From: a virus
Direction: 5' to 3' (one strand)
Length of the DNA stretch: 28,769 nt
IMG/VR virus record: IMGVR_UViG_3300008266_000359
Span: 1 to 28,769 of that record
The notes beneath the pieces are model-generated. The model searched no databases. It was not told where the DNA came from and worked only from the letters and a program-made list of their open reading frames with translations. The translations under genes and the position numbers were made by a program. Below are positions 7,899-15,800 of this stretch, piece by piece (positions within the stretch are counted from its first letter, which is position 1; every line of letters starts with the position of its first letter).

Positions 7899-8215
7899 TG
7901 AATCCGGGCGATTTCGACCAGCGCATCACGATTCAAAACGTGACCGAATCCGTTGATACGTTTGGACAACGCGTCCAATCGTTTTCGACGTTGGCGGTTG
8001 TATGGGCGAAGGTCGAGGAAAAACGCGGCGCCGAGGGGGAACAATCGAACCAAATTGTCGCCACGCGGATGGTTGAGTTCTTGATTCGCTACCGCGCGGG
8101 GTTAAACGAACGTATGCGCGTCGTTTACCGCGGAAACACGTATATGATTGAATCAATCATTTCGGGCGACGAACGCAAAAACACATTGCGAATCCATACC
8201 AAATTGTCGGACTAA
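7898..8215 (+). CDS. Head-tail joining/head closure protein
   Basis: This 105-residue protein starts at ATG 7898, chosen over an upstream in-frame ATG at 7868 because it sits on the preceding stop and gives the family-typical N-terminus MNPGDFDQRITIQ. The later RYRAGLNERMRVVYRGNTYMIESI segment matches SPP1 gp16-type closure proteins (Phage_H_T_join), in which the R-x-x-x-x-x-x-x-M-R-V-x-Y-x-G-x-x-Y-x-I strands form a small beta barrel. It closes the connector channel after packaging. The stop overlaps the next ATG by one base. Confidence 0.87.
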   Translation: MNPGDFDQRITIQNVTESVDTFGQRVQSFSTLAVVWAKVEEKRGAEGEQSNQIVATRMVEFLIRYRAGLNERMRVVYRGNTYMIESIISGDERKNTLRIHTKLSD

Positions 8216-8763
8216 TGGCGCGCACGTATGTTCATAAGGGTGGCGACACGTCCGGCATCGGAATCGATGGTGCTGAATTGAACCGCGAAATTTCGCGTGT
8301 GCTGAACGAACTCTCGCAATATGCAAAGAGTATCGACGCCCGCGATTTGGGCGTCTTACAACGCAACGCAATGGCCCTAACGCGCGACGCGATGCGTGCT
8401 GAAATCACCGATTCAAAGGAAACTATCAAAGTTTACCGCAATGGCGGTTTGTATGCGGAAATCGAACCGGGAACATTGAAGCGTTCCATTGGTATTGGAC
8501 GTTCCAAAACCAATGGCCCAGCCCGTTTGTTTTCCGCATATTGGGTCGGCCCACGCGTGAAAAACGCATTCAAAGACCCCGAGAAGGGCGGATGGTTCGC
8601 GCATTTCATCAACTACGGAAACATCAAATCGGGCAACTATTCCGGCTCGAACCGCGGGTTTGCCGATCGCGCCAAGTCCCGCACGATGCCGCTGGTGTTG
8701 GCCAAGTTCACCGCCAATGCGAAGGTGTACCTCGAAAAAGAATTCAATAAAGTGGTGCAATGA
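8215..8763 (+). CDS. Neck/tail completion protein (HK97 gp10-like)
   Basis: A 182-residue protein with the HK97 gp10-like plan. An N-terminal helix is followed by GTLKRSIGIGRSK, a WVGPRVKNAF strand, the WFAHFINYGN block (the usual Y/F-x-x-x-x-E/N-x-G signature), RGFADRAKSRT, and a long C-terminal helix. These proteins link the neck to the tail tube in siphoviruses. Gene order (connector, closure, gp10, then terminator) supports the call. The stop codon overlaps the next start as ATGA at 8760. Confidence 0.85.
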   Translation: MARTYVHKGGDTSGIGIDGAELNREISRVLNELSQYAKSIDARDLGVLQRNAMALTRDAMRAEITDSKETIKVYRNGGLYAEIEPGTLKRSIGIGRSKTNGPARLFSAYWVGPRVKNAFKDPEKGGWFAHFINYGNIKSGNYSGSNRGFADRAKSRTMPLVLAKFTANAKVYLEKEFNKVVQ

Positions 8764-9149
8764 TTGGTAAGGTAATCAAATCCAAGTTCACGACCGATTC
8801 GAATTTGAATTCGTTATTCGCTGGCCGTGTGTTTCCATCCGTTGGCGCGCAATCGCAAACGACGCCGTTCGCCGTTTACGAGGTAATCAATAACACGCCG
8901 TCGCGATCCAAAGATTCCGATTCTCACATTGATGAGGTCGACGTGCGGATCACGTTGATTTCAACAAACTATTCCGACACCGCAAATGGTGTGGAATATG
9001 TGCGTTCGGCATTTGTCCGAATGCGCGAAATTATTTTGGACGTTGCCGTCCAAAGTTGTAAATTTGAAGGCGAACGGGATTTGTTTTCGGACGACGAACG
9101 TTACTTCGCCAAGCAAGTTGATTTAACCTTTAGAATCATTCGACTATGA
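8760..9149 (+). CDS. Tail terminator/completion protein (DUF3168, gp17-like)
   Basis: This 129-residue protein shows the DUF3168 plan. An N-terminal helix is followed by GRVFPSVGAQSQTTPFAVYEVINN, where the VFP-x-x-x-P-F-x-V-Y strand is typical. Next come DEVDVRITLIST, a helix (YVRSAFVRMREII), and a terminal strand that includes DLTFRII. It caps the tail tube and joins it to the neck. It begins at the ATGA overlap with the gp10-like gene, and its stop overlaps the start of a very small gene at 9146. Confidence 0.84.
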   Translation: MIGKVIKSKFTTDSNLNSLFAGRVFPSVGAQSQTTPFAVYEVINNTPSRSKDSDSHIDEVDVRITLISTNYSDTANGVEYVRSAFVRMREIILDVAVQSCKFEGERDLFSDDERYFAKQVDLTFRIIRL

Positions 9150-9319
9150 TCAAAATTCAGTTGGCCAAAGATTGGGAGGTAATGAACGAACGCATCATTC
9201 TCGCGGGTTCATTCGTTATGGTTCCAGCCCATACCGCCGAGCAATTAGAAAACGCCGGGTACCTCGTTACCGAGAAACCCGTCGAGAAACCCGAAATCAA
9301 AAACCCAAAAAAACAATAA
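9146..9319 (+). CDS. Very small protein, unknown
   Basis: This 57-residue open frame starts at ATG 9146 inside the stop of the DUF3168 gene (ATGA) and stops three bases before the tail tube gene. It starts MIKIQLAKDWEVMNERIILAGSF in two segments, continues with a short helix HTAEQLENAGYLV, and ends in a Lys/Pro/Glu tail. The plan (beta-hairpin, A-G-x-x-V-x-V, helix, charged tail) resembles the 61-residue gene at 7125-7310. Perfect placement between stops supports a real gene. Its function is unknown. Confidence 0.68.
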   Translation: MIKIQLAKDWEVMNERIILAGSFVMVPAHTAEQLENAGYLVTEKPVEKPEIKNPKKQ

Positions 9320-9322
9320 AAA

Positions 9323-9757
9323 ATGCCCGCTTCTACTGCTATTATGAATGCGACGGACGTACTGATTCAGTTCAGCACGGATGGCGTTACTTACGACGAG
9401 GTTGGACGTATGACCAACGCATCGTTGTCAATTTCAATGGAAACCCGCGACACGTCAACCAAAGATTCAGCCGGATGGCGTGAACTTTTGAGCGGTCAAC
9501 GTTCGTGGTCTTTGTCCGGCGACGGACTTGTTGTGTACTCGCTGACGAGTGCCGACGGATATTCCGACCTTTTCGGCTACCTTAACGGCCGCACCAATTT
9601 GTACGTCAAATTTGGTTCCGTTGCAAGTGGCGAAAAAGTTTATTCCGGCCGTGGATTTATCACCTCGCTGGATCAAGAAGCCGGAATGGAGGACAACGCC
9701 ACGTTCTCATTCTCGTTCGAAGGTACCGGAGTTTTGGCCGAGGCCGCAAACGCCTAA
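9323..9757 (+). CDS. Major tail tube protein
   Basis: A 144-residue tail tube subunit. The VLIQFSTDGVTYDEVG start, the ASLSISMETRDTSTKDSAGW block and the GQRSWSLSGDGLV strand are characteristic of TP901-1/HK97-type tube proteins, in which T-K-D-S/x-x-x-W leads into W-x-x-S-x-x-G. It ends in FSFSFEGTGVL. Stacked hexameric rings of this protein form the tail. The gene is preceded by TAAAAAATG, an A-rich Bacteroidetes-type start region, and followed at once by a strong terminator at 9764-9787. Codon use (TCT, CTT, GTT) suggests high expression. Confidence 0.92.
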   Translation: MPASTAIMNATDVLIQFSTDGVTYDEVGRMTNASLSISMETRDTSTKDSAGWRELLSGQRSWSLSGDGLVVYSLTSADGYSDLFGYLNGRTNLYVKFGSVASGEKVYSGRGFITSLDQEAGMEDNATFSFSFEGTGVLAEAANA

Positions 9758-9763
9758 TTAACT

Positions 9764-9787
9764 GGGGGTCGATTTCGACCCCCTTTA
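9764..9787 (+). terminator. Rho-independent terminator after tail tube gene
   Basis: GGGGGTCGA (9764-9772) pairs with TCGACCCCC (9775-9783), followed by TTTATTT. It lies seven bases after the tail tube stop and 11 bases before the chaperone gene, so it should partially stop transcription between highly expressed head/tube genes and the later tail genes. No separate promoter is obvious downstream, so readthrough is presumably tolerated. Confidence 0.85.
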
Positions 9788-9797
9788 TTTCCTTTTT

Positions 9798-10106
9798 ATG
9801 GTTGAATACATCGAAACAAACAAAAAGCGCTATCCCGTACGATTCGGGTTCAACGCATTGCGTGAATTTACACGCGTCACCGGTATGCCGCTTGCGGCAC
9901 TAACCTCGTTGCAAAACGAAATCACCCTCGACCAAGCCATCACCTTGGTTTGGTGCGGATTTAAGGACGGCGCCCGCAAAGAAAAAATGCCGTTCAAAAT
10001 GGAAATCGACGACGTCGCCGATTTGCTGGATGAAGATCAAACGATTCTCGAAAAATCGTTCGATATCTTCGGCCGACAATTCAACGGCGAAGGCGAAAAA
10101 AAGTAA
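9798..10106 (+). CDS. Tail assembly chaperone, short form
   Basis: This 102-residue protein contains RFGFNALREFTRVTGMPL and TLDQAITLVWCGFKDGAR, a pattern typical of gpG-like tail assembly chaperones in which R-F-x-x-N-A-L-x-E-F is followed by a helix and L-x-x-x-x-x-G. It coats the tape measure protein during tail assembly. The frame ends GAA AAA AAG TAA, so the stop directly follows an A AAA AAG heptamer that allows -1 slippage into the next frame. Its position between tail tube and tape measure is the standard place for the G/GT chaperone pair. Confidence 0.86.
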   Translation: MVEYIETNKKRYPVRFGFNALREFTRVTGMPLAALTSLQNEITLDQAITLVWCGFKDGARKEKMPFKMEIDDVADLLDEDQTILEKSFDIFGRQFNGEGEKK

Positions 10107-10459
10107 GCGGCCAAAGCATCGACGGCAACGCTGATTTCGAGGTTCCCACGTGGGATTCGTTAGAAGCGTATGCGTTTGGTCAAATTGGGTTGTCGCCGTC
10201 CGAGTTCTACGATATGACCCCGCGCGAGTTTTCAAACACGTCGCGGGGATTTTCGGAAAAGGTAGAACGGCAATACCGCGCAGATTGGGAACGAGCGCGG
10301 TGGATTGCGTCGGTGACGATTGCGCCACATACGAAAAAGCGATTGTCGCCGACCGATTTGATTCGGTTCCCGTGGGAAAATAAACGGCAAAGCCCGAATC
10401 ACGTTTGGTCACGTGGTGAGGTGCTTGCGGCACACAATCAAAAATTTGGTTCGAAATGA
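9798..10459 (+). CDS. Tail assembly chaperone, frameshifted long form (G-T type)
   Basis: A -1 slip at 10097-10103 joins the 102 residues of the short form to 118 more residues read from 10103 to 10456, giving about 220 residues. The downstream part includes WDSLEAYAFGQIGLSPSEFYDMTP and RYRADWERARW-like helices typical of the T domain. In that frame there is no ATG between 10103 and about 10208, yet conserved-looking sequence starts well before. That argues against an independent gene and for a fusion. The frame stops at 10457-10459, overlapping the tape measure ATG. Frameshift efficiency cannot be seen from sequence. Confidence 0.78.
10097..10103 (+). other. Programmed -1 frameshift slippery site A AAA AAG
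   Basis: The zero frame reads GAA AAA AAG TAA, so the heptamer A AAA AAG has the X XXY YYZ form and the same sequence as well-known bacterial -1 slippery sites. The stop codon follows immediately. A possible downstream stem pairs AGCG (10106-10109) with CGCT about 20 bases further on, but this is weak. Chaperone frameshifts before the tape measure gene are widely conserved in long-tailed phages. Confidence 0.8.
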
Positions 10460-12858
10460 ATTTATCGTCCATAAACTTAAGTTTTTTCGCCAACATCGCA
10501 CCATTGGTTGCGGGGTTGAACAAAGCCGAACGGGCGCTCGACAAAGCCGGACGGCAAATGCAAGCGACCGGCAAAAAACTCACGTTCCAATTAACGGCAC
10601 CCATCACCGCGTTGGGTGCCGTTGCCGTTAATACGTTTCAAGCGTTCGAGCAACAAATGGCCGAATTGAAGGCCGTTTCGGGCGCCTCGGCCGAGGAACT
10701 CAAGCGGTTGTCGGACAACGCCAAAGAATTGGGCGGAACCACGATTTTCACCGCCAAAGAGGTTGGCGCGCTGCAAACCGAATTCGCACGTTTGGGTTTT
10801 TCGGCCGCCGAAATTGAAAAGGTAACCGAGGCCACGTTGTATTTGGCGCAAGCGTCGGGCGAAGATTTGGCGCGTTCTGCGGAAATCGCTGGTTCAACGA
10901 TCCGCGCATTTGGTTTGGACGCATCGCAAACCACGCACGTCGCCGACGTGATGGCGGAATCGTTCAACAAATCGGCATTGGATTTGTCGACGTTTGCCGA
11001 TTCAATGAAATACGTTGGCCCGGTTGCGGCGTCTGCGGGAATTTCATTAGAGGAAACGTCCGCGATGCTTGCCGTGTTGTCGAACGCGGGCATCAAAGGT
11101 TCGATGGCTGGTACCGCATTGCGGAAAATTATTGGCGACCTCGCTGGCGGTTCGCAACCATTGACTGAAAAATTGAAGCAACTCGCCGCGTCGGGAATGA
11201 CATTTTCGGATGCGAACGAAGAGGTCGGACGCACCGCGCAATCGGCGTTGTTGGTATTGTCAAAGGGCGCCGGTCAAATCGACCCGCTGACGGAATCATT
11301 CAAAAACGCCGACGGCGCCGCAAAGTCGATGGCCGAAACGATGGGCGCAACCGCGCAAGGCGCATTCAAAAACCTCGAATCCGCATTCGAGGCGGTGATG
11401 ATTTCCGCGGGCGAATTGATTGCCGTTGCATTGGTTCCGTTGGTGAATAAAATCACGGATTTTTTGTTGTTGATAAATTCCGCGCCCGGCCCAATCAAAG
11501 TTTTGACGCTGGTCATTGCGGGATTGGTTGCGGCGCTTGGGCCGTTGTTGTTCACGTTCGGATTGCTGCAACGCAACTTCATCGCGATGCTGCCGTACCT
11601 CACGAAAATCGGAACGGCGTTGCGGTTCATCGCCGTTCAAGGGTTGCGAATGTTAATCGGCCCAATCGGTGTTGTGATTGCCGCAATGGCGGCGTTGGGT
11701 GCGATTGCGATTTACGTCGGGTATAATTTCGAAGCGTTCAAAGCGATGGCGTTGAATGCCGTCAAAATGTTCGTCAACCTATCGATTGGGTATTTGAACA
11801 AATGGATCGGCGTATTCAACGCAATCGCCGACACGCTTGGTATGGATTCCATCAAAATTCAGTTGTTCGACAAACTTGAATTGGAGGCCGTACCAAAATT
11901 GAAATCCATTTCGCAAGTCGCCAAAGAGGTCAAGCGCGACGTCGCCGCAATGTTCGGAACCGGCACGGGATCGCCCGCGTCCGACCCGCAAGTTGCTGCC
12001 GAGGGTTTCGCCGACGCGAATTTGCAAGCGGCGGGTTCGATGAACGTCGCCAAAAAATCGGCCGAAGAACTGAAAAAAGAGGCCGAGGAACTTCGCAAAA
12101 AATACGAGGGTTTCAACCAAATGCTCGAAAACCAAATGTCGTTGATGAAGCAATACGCTTCGGAAACGCAACGCGAGGTTGAAGATCAATTGCGTACCGA
12201 CATTCAGTTTTTGCCGACGATGGAACCCGTCGATATGGATGACATCGTCGAACCCGAGGTGTTCACCAAGTTGCCGAAAAATTTTGCACAATTGTCGTTG
12301 GCGGCGCAAGAAATGAGCAAAAACATTTCCGATTCAATCACAAGCGCCGCAACGTCGTTCGCGATCGGAATCGGTGAAATGCTTGGTTCGGCATTGGCGG
12401 GCGGCGAAGGGTTCAAGAACTTCGGGCAATTCGCGTTGATGACGTTGGCGGGACTGCTTCAGCAAGTCGGTGAAATGGCCGTGCAAACCGGTATCGCGTT
12501 GATGGGTATCAAAGTGGCGCTCAAAACGCTGAACCCCGCCGTTGCAATCGCTGGCGGTATCGCGCTGATCGCGCTGGCGTCGGGCATCAAAACGTCATTG
12601 GCGAAGCGTGCCGAATCAATCCAAGGCGGCGGCGGTATTCCAATGCTCGCCGAGGGCGGCATCGCTACCGGCCCAACCCTCGCAATGATTGGTGAGGGAC
12701 GTGGCCCCGAAGCCGTCATTCCGTTGGATAAACTCGAAGGGATGATGGGCGGTTTCGGCGGACAAAACGTCGTCGTGACGGGACGCATTCAAGGTTCCGA
12801 TATTTTGATTTCAAGCGAACGCGCCCAGCGCGAACGTTCGCGGTATCGTGGTTTCTAA
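10456..12858 (+). CDS. Tape measure protein (TP901 core)
   Basis: An 800-residue tape measure protein. The N-terminal part contains KKLTFQLTAPITALGAVA and the TP901 core (GTTIFTAKEVGALQTEFARLGF and VGPVAASAGISLEETSAML). Hydrophobic segments lie at about residues 348-372, 398-425 and 655-713. A Lys/Glu-rich coiled coil spans about 530-580. The C-terminus has the typical LAEGGIATGPTLAMIGEG and PEAVIPLDKL blocks. It sets tail length and may help DNA cross the membrane. At about 1.5 angstrom per residue a tail near 120 nm is expected. It starts at ATGA overlapping the chaperone stop. Confidence 0.94.
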   Translation: MNLSSINLSFFANIAPLVAGLNKAERALDKAGRQMQATGKKLTFQLTAPITALGAVAVNTFQAFEQQMAELKAVSGASAEELKRLSDNAKELGGTTIFTAKEVGALQTEFARLGFSAAEIEKVTEATLYLAQASGEDLARSAEIAGSTIRAFGLDASQTTHVADVMAESFNKSALDLSTFADSMKYVGPVAASAGISLEETSAMLAVLSNAGIKGSMAGTALRKIIGDLAGGSQPLTEKLKQLAASGMTFSDANEEVGRTAQSALLVLSKGAGQIDPLTESFKNADGAAKSMAETMGATAQGAFKNLESAFEAVMISAGELIAVALVPLVNKITDFLLLINSAPGPIKVLTLVIAGLVAALGPLLFTFGLLQRNFIAMLPYLTKIGTALRFIAVQGLRMLIGPIGVVIAAMAALGAIAIYVGYNFEAFKAMALNAVKMFVNLSIGYLNKWIGVFNAIADTLGMDSIKIQLFDKLELEAVPKLKSISQVAKEVKRDVAAMFGTGTGSPASDPQVAAEGFADANLQAAGSMNVAKKSAEELKKEAEELRKKYEGFNQMLENQMSLMKQYASETQREVEDQLRTDIQFLPTMEPVDMDDIVEPEVFTKLPKNFAQLSLAAQEMSKNISDSITSAATSFAIGIGEMLGSALAGGEGFKNFGQFALMTLAGLLQQVGEMAVQTGIALMGIKVALKTLNPAVAIAGGIALIALASGIKTSLAKRAESIQGGGGIPMLAEGGIATGPTLAMIGEGRGPEAVIPLDKLEGMMGGFGGQNVVVTGRIQGSDILISSERAQRERSRYRGF

Positions 12859-12871
12859 TTAAACAAAACAA

Positions 12872-15800
12872 ATGGCCGTTCGTCTTTATTCCGAGTTTAA
12901 ATCCGACCAAGGGGATCAATACAAAATTGAAATCCACGACACGCAATGGTTGGCCGCGTCGACGACATTCAACGTCGATTCACGCGGTTTCGAACTGACG
13001 TACGAGGGTGAAACCGACGACATCGTTTCGCCAATCGTATCGTCACGTTTGACGTTCGGCGCATACGCTACGGACAACACGTTCGAAACGTTCATCGACA
13101 CGCTGAAATTGTTTCAAGAAAACCGATTCCGCGTTGTCGTGTACCGATCCGAAACCATCACGGGGCGCAACGTCGACAACGGATTGGTGATGCAATCGTT
13201 GTTGACGAATGAAGGTGACACGGAATACCAATTGTTTTGGATTGGTTGGTTGACGCAAGACCTCGTTTCGGTCGAGGACGCGTCCGCGCCATACATTTAT
13301 GAAATCACGGCAACGGACGGCATCGGACGTTTGGCGAACGTTGAATATGACGAGGCGAATACCATAATCGAAACCAATGGATTGCAGTTGACGCGCGTCA
13401 CCGACGTGCTGAAAAACGCATTGACGAACATTGGTACGGCCGACCTTTGGGGTGCGTCCGACGTATTCTTTGAAACGGCAGTTGACTGGTGGGAAACGAA
13501 CGCGCAAACATATTCGACGTCGGTTGACCCCGCCGTGAATCAAGCGTTCGACGTTCGGTATTTCAACGAACGCGATGACGACGGCAACGTCGTATATCCG
13601 TCAACGTTGGAAATACTGCGTCAAATGGCGACGTTGTACAACGCGCGCATTTTTATGCAACGCGGTCGATTCGTTTTCGAACAATACGGCAACCGCGACA
13701 CGTCGTCGCGTTACGTTTCACGATACACAAAAACCGCGTCGGCAATTTCGCGAACGTTGGTTTCCGACGACGTCGTTTTCGACCAAACGTTGTACGGCGC
13801 ACGTCGTTCGGGAAACAATTGGAATTTTTTACCCGCCGCACAAACGGCGAAAATCCATTATGTTCAGCGGTTCCTAAACCCATTCAACGCGTTCGGTTTG
13901 TTCCGATTCCGCGTGTCGCCAAATTCATATACCGCGGGATTCATCGCCGGCGGTTCGGGCGTTCAACTTGGTATGGGAACCGCCGAGTTCAACGTGAAAA
14001 TCGTTGGCGCCGCATCGCTAACGGCGCCAATTTTCCCCGTGTTCAAAATGCGAATCCGCATCAAAGATTCGTCAACGGGTACGTTTTATTATTGCAACCG
14101 ATCATACAATGGCGTCGCAACGGGTGGCGCAATGTTTGGAATACCGGCGTGGTCAACAACCGCGGGTGAATACTATTTTGATTTGCCCGCATTCTTCACG
14201 TCGGGAATCGCCGTCGTCAAATATCCCGTTCGCATAATCACGCCCGACATGCCGGTCAACGGCGAATTGGATTTTCAATTGCAATTGCACGGCGTGTTCC
14301 GTTCGTCGAATGGTTCGGCATATACGCCGTCGCAACCCGTATTGTTCGACACGACGTTCGTGTTTGACATCAGCACCGACGGCGCAACCAACGCGCCGGG
14401 TGCGACGTTCTCGTCGGTCAACGCCGAGGCGGGCATTGATTCACGATTGACAATTGATTTGGGCGACGTAGTGATCGCGGACGGCCCATTGCAATCGGGA
14501 CACTTGGCCGCGTACAATGGTTCGGCGTGGATTGGTACACAAGATTGGCGCAAAGGTTCCAGCGGAACGGCGTTGCCGATTTTGAAGTTGTTGTCGAACG
14601 AAACGCTGGCGTTGCACGTACGCCCGATCGAACAATATAACGGAAACGCAATATACGCGTTCGATTTCGGCCAACGCATTGTGTTCGATTCCGACGCGTA
14701 TTTGATGACGTCGGGAACATACACGGCGAACAACGACGAATGGAACGGCACGTGGTACAAAATCCAAACCATTCGTGCGTCCGTTTCTGCGATTGATCCC
14801 GTCGATGATTTGGTTGAACGTTCAACGCTTAATTCCGCTACGACGTCGGGCGTATCGCCAAACGATATTGTCGGCGGCCGAATCGGCGGGATGGTTGTTG
14901 ATATTGAAAACAAAAAGGTCGGCCCATTCGAACAAACCGCAACGGGCGGTAAAATCGGCGGTACGTTGGACGTCACCGGCAACGCCGTGTTCGACGCCAA
15001 CGTTCAAGTTGATGGCGATACGACGATTGTCGGAACCATCGACGTGACCGATTTGGAGGTGTCCAACGATTTGTCCGTCACGGGATCGTCAACGTTGGGC
15101 GGGTTGTCTGCCGGCACCACGACGTTGGGCGCATCGACCATTTCGTCCGCATCGGTAACGGGCAACACGTCCGTTGGCGGTACGTTGGGTGTAACGGGAA
15201 CGTCAACGCTCGGCACGCTGAACGCGGGAACGTCAACACTTGGTTCGGCATCGGTTACGGGCAACACGTCCGTCGGCGGTACGTTGGGTGTCACCGGCAC
15301 GGCAACGCTTGGAACGCTGAACGCGGCGGCCACGTCGGTGACGACGTTGGCGGCATCGTCAAACACCACGATTGGTGGAACGTTGGGCGTCACCGGCACG
15401 TCAACGCTCGGCACATTGAACGCCGCGGCGACGTCCGTTTCAACCCTCGCCGCATCGTCAAACGCCACGATCGGTGGAACGTTGGGTGTCACGGGGAAAT
15501 CAACCCTCGGAACGCTTGAGGCGGGATCGTCCACGTTGGGCGCGTCAACCATTGGTTCAGCCGTCGTCACGGGTGAAACCGAACTAATCGGCGCAACGCG
15601 AATCGTGGAATCGTTGCAAGTCGACCGCGCCGCATCGTTCACGCAAGGCGTCAACGTCGGCGGTGGCGAGGGCATCGTCACCAACGGATTGGTGTTCGGA
15701 TTGGACGTCAACGCATTTTTGATGAACGTCATCGGCCCATCGAAGATTGACGGCACGTTAAACGTCGCCGCCGCCGCAACCATTGGTTCGGAACTGAACG

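Noticed and set aside
10190-10459. Independent gene starting at TTG 10190
   Set aside because: Conserved-looking chaperone sequence begins before it without a start codon, and the frame joins the upstream gene by a -1 slip.
9900-10607. 235-residue - strand frame
   Set aside because: Spans the frameshift pair and tape measure start on the opposite strand. Coding signal lies on the + strand.
14275-15000. 241-residue - strand frame
   Set aside because: Antisense of the fibre gene, without motifs and with no ordered neighbours on that strand.
15150-15530. CRISPR-like regular repeats
   Set aside because: The 99-bp period is in frame within one gene and the units are contiguous protein repeats with no spacer structure.
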